Positions 52,436 to 60,800 of a DNA stretch of 64,000 nucleotides are shown here, one piece after another. The stretch lies in the NCBI RefSeq assembly GCF_018613725.1, contig NZ_JAGGPS010000009.1, positions 124,001 through 188,000 on the forward strand. Reading direction: 5' to 3'. Source of the stretch: Hymenobacter sp. ISL-91. Its GTDB lineage: Bacteria; Bacteroidota; Bacteroidia; Cytophagales; Hymenobacteraceae. The position numbers and the translations under genes are program-made. The stretch's first letter is position 1, and every line of letters starts with the position of its first letter. The notes beneath the pieces are model-generated. The model worked only from the letters and a program-made list of their open reading frames with translations, had not been told where the DNA came from and did not search any database.

Positions 52436-54631
52436 ATGAAACGCCTCCTGCTGCTTCCGTTGCTACTACTGACCTTCTCCAGCTTCGCCCAAACCACCCT
52501 GCGCGGTACCGTGCGCGACGCCGGCGGCCAGGCATTGCCGGGCGTAAACGTATTCGTGCGCGGCACTTTCGATGGGGCCAGCACCGACTTGCTGGGCCGG
52601 TTTCGGTTTGAAACCACGGCCCCGGCGGGCGCCTACGTGGTGCAGGCCAGTCTGCTGGGCTTCATTACCAGCGAAAAAACGCTGACCCTGCCTGCCCCAG
52701 CTGCGCCGCTGAGTTTCGTGCTGAAAGGCGAGCCGCACGCGCTGGGTTCGGTGGTAATTACGGCCGGGGCCTTCGAGGCCAGCGACGAGCACCGCAGCGC
52801 CGCCCTCAACACCCGCGACATTCAGACCACGGCCGGAGCACTGGCCGATGTGGCGGCGGCTTTCAACACGCTGCCGGGCACCACGCGGGTAGGAGAGGAC
52901 GGCCTGCTGTTCGTGCGGGGCGGAGCGGCTTCGGAAACCAAGGTGTACCTCGATGGCCTGCTGGTGCAGAATCCGTTTAATGCTACCGTGGCCGCGGTGC
53001 CGGCCCGGGGGCGGTTTTCGCCCAGCCTGTTTAAGGGTACGGTGTTCAGCACGGGCGGCTACTCGGCGCTGTACGGGCAGGCGCTGTCGGGGGTGTTGCT
53101 GCTAAATTCGACCGACCTCGCGCCCGAAACCCAGACCGGGCTGTCGGCTACCTCCGTGTTTCTGGGGGCCTCGCGCACCAAGCGTTGGGAGCGGACTTCG
53201 CTGGCCCTGAGCGCCGACTACACCAACCTGACGCCCTACGCCAAACTGCTTCCCCAGAACGTGCGCTGGGACCAGGCCCCGCGCGGGCTGGCCTCGTCGG
53301 CGAGCCTGCAGCACCGCACCGGCCAGGCCGGCATGCTGAAAGTGTATGGCACGCTCACGGGCCAGCAGCTGCAGATTGGGCAGCCCAGCCCCGAGCCGGC
53401 CGGCACGCAAACCGTGGGGCTGCGCGGAGCCAACGCCTACCTCAACGCCACGTTTCGGGGGCCGTTGCGCCGGGGCTGGAGCCTGCAGAGCGGCCTGGCC
53501 CTGAGCCGCGACGACCAGCGCCTGCGCCCCGACTCGGTGCGGCTGCGCACGCTGGAGCAGGCGCTGCTGGGCCGGCTGGTACTCATCAACGACTCGGTGC
53601 ATGCCCGCTTCAACCTGAAAATAGGGGCCGAAGGGCTGGTGCAGCAGGTGAGCCAGACGGTGCAGCCCAACGCCGCCAGCCCGCTTACCTACCGGCCGGA
53701 ATTTGGCGAGCAGCGCCTGGCGGGCTTCGTGGAAAGCGACTTTCAGCTGAGCGACCGGCTGGCGGGCCGGGTAGGGGGCCGCACCGAGTATTCGGGGCTG
53801 CTGGGCGCCTGGAACGCCGCGCCCCGGCTGGCCCTGGCCTACCAGACCACCGCCAGCAGCTCGCTCTCGGCCGCTTATGGCCACTTCTACCAAACGCCCG
53901 ACAACGGCCTGCTGCTGGTGGCCGCGCCCCGGCTACGCTTCGAGCGGGCCCGGCACGCGGTGCTTACCTACCAGTACACCCACAACGGCCGGCTGCTGCA
54001 ACTCGAAGGCTACCACAAAACCTACGGCCGGCTCGTGCGCTTCGACGACCGGCAACCTCGCAACCCCCAGGCCTACGACAACGGCGGCGCCGGCTACGCC
54101 CGCGGCCTCGACTTGCTCTGGCGCGACCGGAAGAGCCTGAAAAACCTGGAGTACTACGTCAGCTACGGCTTCCTGGACACCAAGCGGCAGTTTCGGCAGG
54201 ACCCGGTGCTGGCCGTGCCCACCTTCGCGGCCCGCCACAACGTGTCGGTGGTGACGAAGTACTGGCTGCCCGCGCTGCATACGCTGGTTGGGGCCACCTA
54301 CAGCTACGGCAGCCCCCGCCGCTACCACGACCTCAACCAGCCCGAAGCCGGCTACAACCAGGGCCGCCTGCCCGCCTTCCAGGAGCTGAGCCTGAACGCC
54401 AGCTACCTCACCAAGCTGTTCGGGCAGTTTACCATCGTGCATCTGGCCCTCAACAACGTGCTGGGCCAGCCCAACGTGTTTGGCTACCGCTACGCCCAGC
54501 GCCCCGATGCCGCCACCGGCCAGCACAACCGCGTGGCCATTACGCCCACCGCCCCGCGCATGGTGTTTCTGGGCGTGTTTGTCAGCATCAACAAGCAAAA
54601 CCCCGCCAGCGTGAACGAGCGGCCGGAATGA
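52436..54631 (+). CDS. TonB-dependent receptor with carboxypeptidase-like N-terminal domain
   Basis: 731 residues with a signal peptide ending about residue 19 (TFSSFAQ). The carboxypeptidase-like domain (about 22-105) has LRGTVRDAGGQALPGVNVFVRG. The plug follows (TTRVGEDGLLFVRGGAASETKVYLDGLLVQNPF), then a long barrel ending in an aromatic-rich C-terminus (MVFLGVFVSINKQN). It is an outer-membrane importer or signalling receptor. The gene opens a probable co-regulated block with the helical-repeat protein and the LytS/LytTR pair. The upstream promoter-like element is shared with the next gene. A 60-bp-arm palindrome begins at the base after its stop. Confidence 0.92.
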   Translation: MKRLLLLPLLLLTFSSFAQTTLRGTVRDAGGQALPGVNVFVRGTFDGASTDLLGRFRFETTAPAGAYVVQASLLGFITSEKTLTLPAPAAPLSFVLKGEPHALGSVVITAGAFEASDEHRSAALNTRDIQTTAGALADVAAAFNTLPGTTRVGEDGLLFVRGGAASETKVYLDGLLVQNPFNATVAAVPARGRFSPSLFKGTVFSTGGYSALYGQALSGVLLLNSTDLAPETQTGLSATSVFLGASRTKRWERTSLALSADYTNLTPYAKLLPQNVRWDQAPRGLASSASLQHRTGQAGMLKVYGTLTGQQLQIGQPSPEPAGTQTVGLRGANAYLNATFRGPLRRGWSLQSGLALSRDDQRLRPDSVRLRTLEQALLGRLVLINDSVHARFNLKIGAEGLVQQVSQTVQPNAASPLTYRPEFGEQRLAGFVESDFQLSDRLAGRVGGRTEYSGLLGAWNAAPRLALAYQTTASSSLSAAYGHFYQTPDNGLLLVAAPRLRFERARHAVLTYQYTHNGRLLQLEGYHKTYGRLVRFDDRQPRNPQAYDNGGAGYARGLDLLWRDRKSLKNLEYYVSYGFLDTKRQFRQDPVLAVPTFAARHNVSVVTKYWLPALHTLVGATYSYGSPRRYHDLNQPEAGYNQGRLPAFQELSLNASYLTKLFGQFTIVHLALNNVLGQPNVFGYRYAQRPDAATGQHNRVAITPTAPRMVFLGVFVSINKQNPASVNERPE

Positions 54632-54800
54632 GTTGCTAGTTGTCAGTTGCTAGTTGTCAGGAAACCGGGTCATGCTGAGCGGAGCCGAAGCAGCTCTACC
54701 GCAGCGGTAATCCTGTCGAATACAACGAAGCAATAGAGACGCTTCGACTCCGCTCAGCATGACCCGGTTTCCTGACAACTAGCAACTGACAACTAGCAAC
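54632..54800. repeat. Class A element with 60-bp arms and mirrored heptamers
   Basis: The arms 54632-54691 and 54741-54800 pair over 60 bases with one mismatch; the spacer is 49 bases. The outer part of the arm is GTTGCTAGTTGTCA heptamer-type repeats and the inner part is GTCATGCTGAGCGGAG. It begins at the base after the TonB receptor stop. Further CTGACAA units run to 54809. Confidence 0.92.
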
Positions 54801-54812
54801 TGACAACTGAAT

Positions 54813-54886
54813 CCCACGCTTCATCCGGCTTATCCGACGCTTCGGTAACGGAAAGTTTTGGCGGCGGCGGCTGGGCGCCACCTTTG
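54813..54886 (+). promoter_or_regulatory. Second copy of the direct-repeat operator and promoter-like element
   Basis: CCCACGCTTC at 54813-54822 and CCGACGCTTC at 54834-54843 are 21 bp apart. The 19-bp identical core is at 54833-54851; CACCTTTG is at 54879-54886, again 27 bases after the core. TTTTGG near 54856 may be a -33 element. The next gene starts at 54941. Confidence 0.65.
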
Positions 54887-54940
54887 AAACAGCAAAACCA
54901 GCCAGTGCTTACCTCTCAACCTCTTACGCCCTTATTACCC

Positions 54941-55639
54941 ATGAAAAAGCCTCTGCTCACCCTCGCCCTCGTTGCCGCTTCCCTGGCCTCTTTCGCTCAG
55001 AAACCCGTCCCTGCTGCTCCTGCGCTGGCCGCCGCGCCGGCCGATGCCTACACCACCCTGATGACGGCCGCCGTTGCGGAGCTGATGAGCACCGGCGACC
55101 CGGCCGCCCTTAAAGCCAGCGCCGCCAAAATGGAGCGCGCCGCCGCCGTAAAACCCCAGGACTGGCTACCGCGCTACTACCAGGCCTACGCCCTGCTCAT
55201 CCACACGTTCCAGAGCAAGGAAGACGGCGACGCGAAAGACCAAACCCTCGACCAGGCCGAGGCGGCCCTGGCCCAGGCCCGCAAGCTGGCCGGAGCCGAC
55301 GAATCGGAGCTACTGGTGCTACAGGCGTACATCCATCAGGCGCGGCTGAGCATTTCGCCCATGCTGCGCTCCATGAAGTATTCGGGCCTGGTGAACGAAG
55401 CCGTTGAAAAGGCCATCCAACTCAATCCTGCCAATCCCCGGGCGTATCTGGTGCAGGGCAACAACCTGTACTACACGCCCGCCATGTTCGGGGGCGGGGC
55501 CGAGGTGGCCAAACCTGTTTTCCTGAAGGCTAAAGCGCACTACGCGACGTTTAAACCGGCCTCCCGGCTGGCACCCAACTGGGGCGAGCGGCAGGTGAAC
55601 GGCCGGCTGAAAGCCTACGAAACGGCCGCCGTGAAATAG
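54941..55639 (+). CDS. Secreted helical-repeat (TPR-like) protein
   Basis: 232 residues from ATG 54941 (MKKPLLTLALVAASLASFAQ), with a signal peptide ending about residue 20. An upstream start at 54884 lies inside the promoter element and would displace the signal. Mature residues look like TPR-type helical repeats: LMTAAVAELMSTGDPAALKASAAKMERAAAVKP, PRYYQAYALLIHTF, LDQAEAALAQARKLAGAD, VEKAIQLNPANPRAYLVQGNNLYYTP. Periplasmic partner of the TonB receptor upstream is a reasonable guess because both share the same upstream element. Followed by the LytS/LytTR pair. Confidence 0.88.
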   Translation: MKKPLLTLALVAASLASFAQKPVPAAPALAAAPADAYTTLMTAAVAELMSTGDPAALKASAAKMERAAAVKPQDWLPRYYQAYALLIHTFQSKEDGDAKDQTLDQAEAALAQARKLAGADESELLVLQAYIHQARLSISPMLRSMKYSGLVNEAVEKAIQLNPANPRAYLVQGNNLYYTPAMFGGGAEVAKPVFLKAKAHYATFKPASRLAPNWGERQVNGRLKAYETAAVK

Positions 55640-55749
55640 GCCGGCGGGCAGGAGTAGGGGCTTTCGGGCTGCTGCCGCCACCGCTGCCGCCGCGCTGGTT
55701 TCCCCCGCTTTCGATACCTTCCACCCCATATACCGTCAAGGTTCTACCT

Positions 55750-56871
55750 GTGAAAGCCGACTCTATTTCCGCCTACACTGCTTCGGCTACCTCACCACCA
55801 ACTACGGCGGCCGAACGCAACGACCTTTCGCGGTATTACCCGCACCGTAATTTGTGGAAGGGCCTGGGGCTGATGACGCTTATTGCGTTTGGGCTGGCGC
55901 TGCTGTTCAACGCAGGCAGGCACCCGATCTGGAGCGAGAAGTTTCTGGTGACCTTTGCCTACAACTTCTTTTACACCACCGGACTGTGGCTGGCTAACGG
56001 CTACCCCTCGGAATGGCTCAACCGCCGCGTCGACTGGACCCGGCAGCCCATCAAGCGGTTTCTGCTCACGATTGGCCTTTCGATAGTGCTGTCGTTGCTG
56101 GTTATTATAGTCGTCGATGGCAGTTTCCGGGTCTTCTACCACCACCGCCCGCTTAGCTCGCTTACCTGGCAAACGTTTGTCGTTCCGCTGCTGATTACGG
56201 TGGTCGTGTCGTTGTTTATGCACAGTCGGGCGTTTCTGATGGGCTGGCGCGAAACGGCTATCCGGGCCGAGCGGCTGCAAACCGAAAACGCCCGCGCCCA
56301 GGCCGATTCGCTGCGCCGCCAGCTCGACCCGCACTTTCTGTTCAACTCCCTCAACGCCCTCACCTCGCTCGTGGAGGACGAGCACGACCCGGCCCGCGCC
56401 TCCCGCTTCATCCGCCAGCTCAGCCAGGTGTATCGCTACGTGCTCGACCACCAAAACCAGGAGTTGGTGCCGCTAACCGAGGAGCTGGCCTTTGCCGAAA
56501 GCTACCTGTTTTTGCAGCGCACGCGCTTGGGCGAAGGCGTGCAGGTAGCAATGCACCTGCCCCCGGCCGCCGAGCTGCAGGCGCTGCTGGTGCCCCCGCT
56601 GGCGCTGCAGCTGCTCCTCGAAAATGCCCTCAAGCACAACGCCACGTCCCGCCACAACCCACTACGCCTCGTTATCGAGTTCGATGCGGAAGCCCGCCAG
56701 CTCGTAGTGCGCAACTCGCGCCTGCCCCGCCTGGTGGCCGAGGCCGAATCGACGGGACTGGGCCTGTCCAACCTGCAGGCCCGCTATGCCTTCCTCACGC
56801 CCAAACCTGTGCTCATCACCCAATCGGAAACCGAGTTTGTCGTAACGCTGCCGGTGCTGGAGCTGCGGTGA
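55750..56871 (+). CDS. LytS-type sensor histidine kinase
   Basis: 373 residues, GTG start. Four membrane segments between about residues 35 and 160 with short loops form the sensor. The dimerisation/phosphoacceptor block LRRQLDPHFLFNSLNALTSLVED (His195) and the ATP-binding region LVPPLALQLLLENALKHNA, then STGLGLSNLQARY, are those of the LytS/YehU family (His_kinase, PF06580). It is cytoplasmic-membrane bound and phosphorylates the LytTR regulator encoded 87 bp downstream. The signal is unknown. The family usually pairs with the response regulator as an operon. Confidence 0.95.
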   Translation: MKADSISAYTASATSPPTTAAERNDLSRYYPHRNLWKGLGLMTLIAFGLALLFNAGRHPIWSEKFLVTFAYNFFYTTGLWLANGYPSEWLNRRVDWTRQPIKRFLLTIGLSIVLSLLVIIVVDGSFRVFYHHRPLSSLTWQTFVVPLLITVVVSLFMHSRAFLMGWRETAIRAERLQTENARAQADSLRRQLDPHFLFNSLNALTSLVEDEHDPARASRFIRQLSQVYRYVLDHQNQELVPLTEELAFAESYLFLQRTRLGEGVQVAMHLPPAAELQALLVPPLALQLLLENALKHNATSRHNPLRLVIEFDAEARQLVVRNSRLPRLVAEAESTGLGLSNLQARYAFLTPKPVLITQSETEFVVTLPVLELR

Positions 56872-56958
56872 GTTGGAAACGGCTGTAGTGCGAAGCTACG
56901 GCCGTGCAGATTGCACTATCACCGTTCGATTTTTCAACTTTCAACCCGTACTTCTCAC

Positions 56959-57747
56959 TTGACTCCTCTCCGCGCCCTTATTATTGAAGACGAGCCGCTG
57001 GCCGCCACGCGCCTGGCCGGACTGCTGCAAAAACAGCCGATGCCGGTAGTAGTGGTGGGCATGGCCGAATCGGTGGCCGAAGCTGAGGCGCTGCTCCGCA
57101 ACCCCGGCACCCCGCCCGACGTGCTGCTGCTCGATATCCATTTGGCCGACGGGCTGAGCTTCGAGCTGTTCGAGCGGTTGGAAATCCGCTGCCCGGTCAT
57201 CTTCACCACGGCCTACGACAAGTACGCGCTGCGGGCTTTCAAAGTGAACAGCATCGACTACCTGCTCAAGCCCATTGCCCCGGAAGAGTTGACGGCCGCC
57301 CTGCAAAAGCTGGTGCAGCGCCGCGAGGCAGCCCCGGCCCCGGCGTTTGATGCGGCCCTGCTGGCCCAGGTACTGGCGCAGGCCCGGCAGCCGGTCCGCG
57401 AGTACAAGTCGCGCTTCGTGGTGCGGGTGGGTGAGCACCTGAAAGCCGTGCCGGTCGAGGACATTGCTTACTTCGCCAGCCTCGAAAAAGCCACGCTGCT
57501 GCACACCCACGAAGGCCGCCGCCTGGTAGTCGATTACACCCTGGAGCAGCTGGAGGCCCTGCTCGACCCGCGCGAGTTCTTTCGCCTTAACCGCGCCTAC
57601 TTGGCCCGCGCCACCGCCATCCGCGACATCATCCACTACACCAACTCACGCCTGCAAACTATTCTGCAGCCCGCCCCACCCGACAACGACACGGTGCTGG
57701 TAAGCCGCGAGAAAGTCAGCACCTTCAAGGAGTGGCTGGATAGGTAA
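56959..57747 (+). CDS. LytTR-family response regulator
   Basis: About 262 residues from TTG 56959 (LTPLRALIIEDEPLAATRLAG); an earlier TTG at 56911 adds residues before the first strand and is less likely. The receiver domain has Asp59 as phosphoacceptor (VLLLDIHLADG), with IEDEP near the start and Lys105-type YLLKPI. The LytTR DNA-binding domain spans about 150-262 (FVVRVGEHLKAVPVEDIAYFASLEKATLLHT, then FFRLNRAYLARATAI). LytTR domains bind pairs of direct repeats spaced about two helical turns apart, which is the arrangement found upstream of two genes just before this pair. Confidence 0.95.
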   Translation: MTPLRALIIEDEPLAATRLAGLLQKQPMPVVVVGMAESVAEAEALLRNPGTPPDVLLLDIHLADGLSFELFERLEIRCPVIFTTAYDKYALRAFKVNSIDYLLKPIAPEELTAALQKLVQRREAAPAPAFDAALLAQVLAQARQPVREYKSRFVVRVGEHLKAVPVEDIAYFASLEKATLLHTHEGRRLVVDYTLEQLEALLDPREFFRLNRAYLARATAIRDIIHYTNSRLQTILQPAPPDNDTVLVSREKVSTFKEWLDR

Positions 57748-57784
57748 CTCACCGGGTAGTTGATGTTCAACTACCCGGTGAGTT
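57746..57784. terminator. Perfect 18-bp stem between convergent genes
   Basis: AACTCACCGGGTAGTTGA (57746-57763) faces its exact complement (57767-57784) around TGT. No T run follows, so it may act as an mRNA 3'-end stabiliser. The response regulator stop (57745-57747) overlaps its first bases. Confidence 0.7.
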
Positions 57785-57828
57785 GCACCAGTTGGGTAAC
57801 GGGTTGAGTTAAGCCGAACTGAAGCCGG

Positions 57829-60800
57829 TTAGTAGAGCATCAGGCGCTTCGTTACATTGCCCCTGGCCGTTTGCACAACCAGCAGGTACAACCCGTTGGC
57901 ACCAGCCGCGAAGTGCAATATCTGGCTTGTAGCAGGATTGCGGCTCAGATCAATTTCCTGCACCAGGCCACCCAGCGCGTTGTAAACTCGCACGCGCTCC
58001 ACAGCAAAGTCAGCCCGAAGCCAGTCCAGCGTAACCATGCCGCGAGCCGGATTGGGGTACACCGCAATAGACTCCTGCGCCGAGAGCGGCAGCAGCCTGA
58101 AAGCCGTAGCCGACTCCGCGGCCCCACCCGTGCCGCGCATAGTGATGGGCCCGGCTACGGCCCCGGCCGGCACCCGCACCGTTGCCTGAGTGGCTGAAGA
58201 GGTCAGCACCGTTGCCCGAATACCGTCTACGTACACGGTATCGGCCAAGCCGTCCACCAGAAAATCGGTGCCCGTAAGCGTCAGTACCTCGCCTACGCTG
58301 GCTTGTGCAGGCGAGAAAGAGGTGATGCCCGGGGCGGGCAGGAAAGTAAATGCCTGTTCCGATACCGCAGTGCCGCCCGGCGTCTGCACCCGCAACGGTC
58401 CAGTCTGGCTGCCGGTCGGGATTTTGATTTGCAGGCTTTCTGCGGTGGCTTGCACCACAGTAGCTGTAGCGCCCGCACCCACCAAAACCGTGTTGCGCTC
58501 GGCTGGGGCGAAGCGGCTGCCGGTTATGCTAACCAAAGTGCCCGCCTTCCCGCGGGCCGGACTAAAGCCCGCCAGCGTGGGTGGATACCATACGGTGAAG
58601 GCCCGTGTGCTTTCTACGGCTCCGCCCCGCGTGCCTATTCTAACAAACCCGGAAGTGGCGTTGGCGGGCACCCTTACGGTTAGCTGCGTTGGGGTAGCTT
58701 GTTCTACCAAAGCCGGCGTGTTATTAAACCACACGGTATCCTGCCCAGCCAGCGCCCCGAACTCGGTGCCGGTCAATGTTATGCGGCTGCCGGGTATGCC
58801 TTCGTCGGGTGCTACGGCCGTTAGCGTTGGGGGCTGATAAATGGTGAAAACCTGCGTTGTGCGGCCGGCGCCGTCGGCCGTTGCCACCTGCACCGTGCCG
58901 CTGGTAGCGGCCGGGGGCACCCGCACGGTGAGCGTGGTGGCCGTGGCGCTGAGCACCGGCGTGGCCACTCCATTGAACCGGACGATGTTGCCGGCCGTGC
59001 CCGCATCAAACCGCAGCCCCCGCAACGTAACCAGCGTTCCGGCGCGGCCCTCGGCCGGGGTTAGCTGGCTAATGAACGGAGAGGCCAGCACCGCCGGAAA
59101 CGATACGGCCACGGCGGGCTCTACCTCCAGGGGCATATCGTAAATGCGGTTCGTGGTGCGGTTGGTGCGAATGGCGGGGTTGTAATCGAAAAAGATATCG
59201 GCCTCGTTCTCAATGAGGGCGCGAGCCGGCAAGTCGGCCCTGGGCCGGATGCTGAAGCTGACGAAACCATTGCTGCCCGCCTCGTCGCGGGAGCTGGGCG
59301 GCAGGTTGATGTTGTTGAAAGCGAAGGTGAGCACCGGCCGGCCCCGGCCGCTGACCGTTAGCTGGTAGGGGCCAGATGCGGCCGTTACGCGCAGGGTTTG
59401 CAGGTCGAGGTCGGCGGCCAGCGTGTCCACCACCACTACCCGGTAGGCATCGTCGTTGCCGGTGTTCTGAAACCGAACGGTGAAGCGCAGCGGCACACCG
59501 GTGGGGGTATAGTGCTGGGCCGTACTACCGGTCGGCAATACCAGCTTATCGTTGGGGTCGAAGGAGTCCAGAATGGGCTGGCAATCCTGGGCCGTTTCGG
59601 GACCCGGCACGTTGGGGGGGGAGGCCAGCATATCGGGGTTGGGCTGGCCATTGAGGCTTAGGCTGCGCACTTCCACGGTGCTGCTGGCCGTGCGTTGGGT
59701 GGGGTGGTTGGCGGGCTGATCGGCTTCCAGGCGTACTACCGGCCGGGTGGCCGGCACGCGCAACACCAAACTATCACCGGCCGCCAGCAGGTAGCGGTGC
59801 GTAAGGGCCAGCTGGCTGTTTTGGTAGAGGCGCAGGCCCAGGCTGTCGGCGGTGGTCGTGGCCGATGTGTTGCGCAGCACAAACCGCACCTGATTATCTG
59901 CTTCCAAGCGGCCCTGTACTGTTACGGCCGCGCCGTTCCAGCCGGGCACGGGGTAGGTGTTGAGTGGCGTAATCCAGGCCTTGGTGCACACCGTCAGGCC
60001 CCGCAGGTCGGGGTTGTCGCACACCACCGAATCCTGGATAACGATGCGGCCACCACTGTTAGCGGCCAGCGTGCCCACCTCGAACACGTACTGGCCCGCG
60101 GCATCGCGGGTGTGCGGAAAATCGGCGGAGAGAAAAACAACTTCTGGGGGCAATACCACGGTTACCCGCGCATCGGGGGCGGGCGCGAAGCCGATGTTGG
60201 CGTACTCGACGGTGGTGATGTTGCGGAAGCAGCGCCGCCGCCGGTTCGAGCCCACATGCATGGTTAGGTAAGGAGCCGTACCAACCAAGTTGCCAAAATC
60301 GGGACCGGTTCCGGTCAGGCCGTAGGTGGGCAGCGCAACCGTGTCGGCCGAGGTGCAGAGGGGCACAATGATCCGGCCGGTTTCGTTGGTCGGTAGCAGC
60401 TGGCTCACAGTGTATTTTCCGGTGTCTACTACAATGGCGTAGCGGCCATTCGCATCGGTGAGGCCGTAGTAGTTGCCGGGCTGAGCCGCCACAACAATGT
60501 TGGCTAGCGTCGGCTCCGTTTCTCCGAGCGTGCAGCTGTTGTCCCGGTCTTGGTAAACGGTACCCGTAATCAGATTTTGGGGTGCTATCTGATCATTGGT
60601 GTAAAAGCGAATCAGGTCGCCTTCAGAGGTAACCAGCCGGCCGCCTCGCGGGTCGATAGCCACCATGCCTTTACGCACGTTGGCCAACGTGGTAATGGAA
60701 CTGCCATCGGCCGCGAAGAATTGCACCCCTGCTTTAAGCGAAGTGTTCACATAGATATTGCCTACGCGGTCGACGGCCATGTGTACGTCGCTAACCGAAA

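Noticed and set aside
53185-54639. A 484-codon plus-strand frame overlapping the second TonB receptor gene in another phase
   Set aside because: It lacks a start context or domain, and its composition (Ala, Arg, Pro, Gly) is the shadow of the receptor frame.
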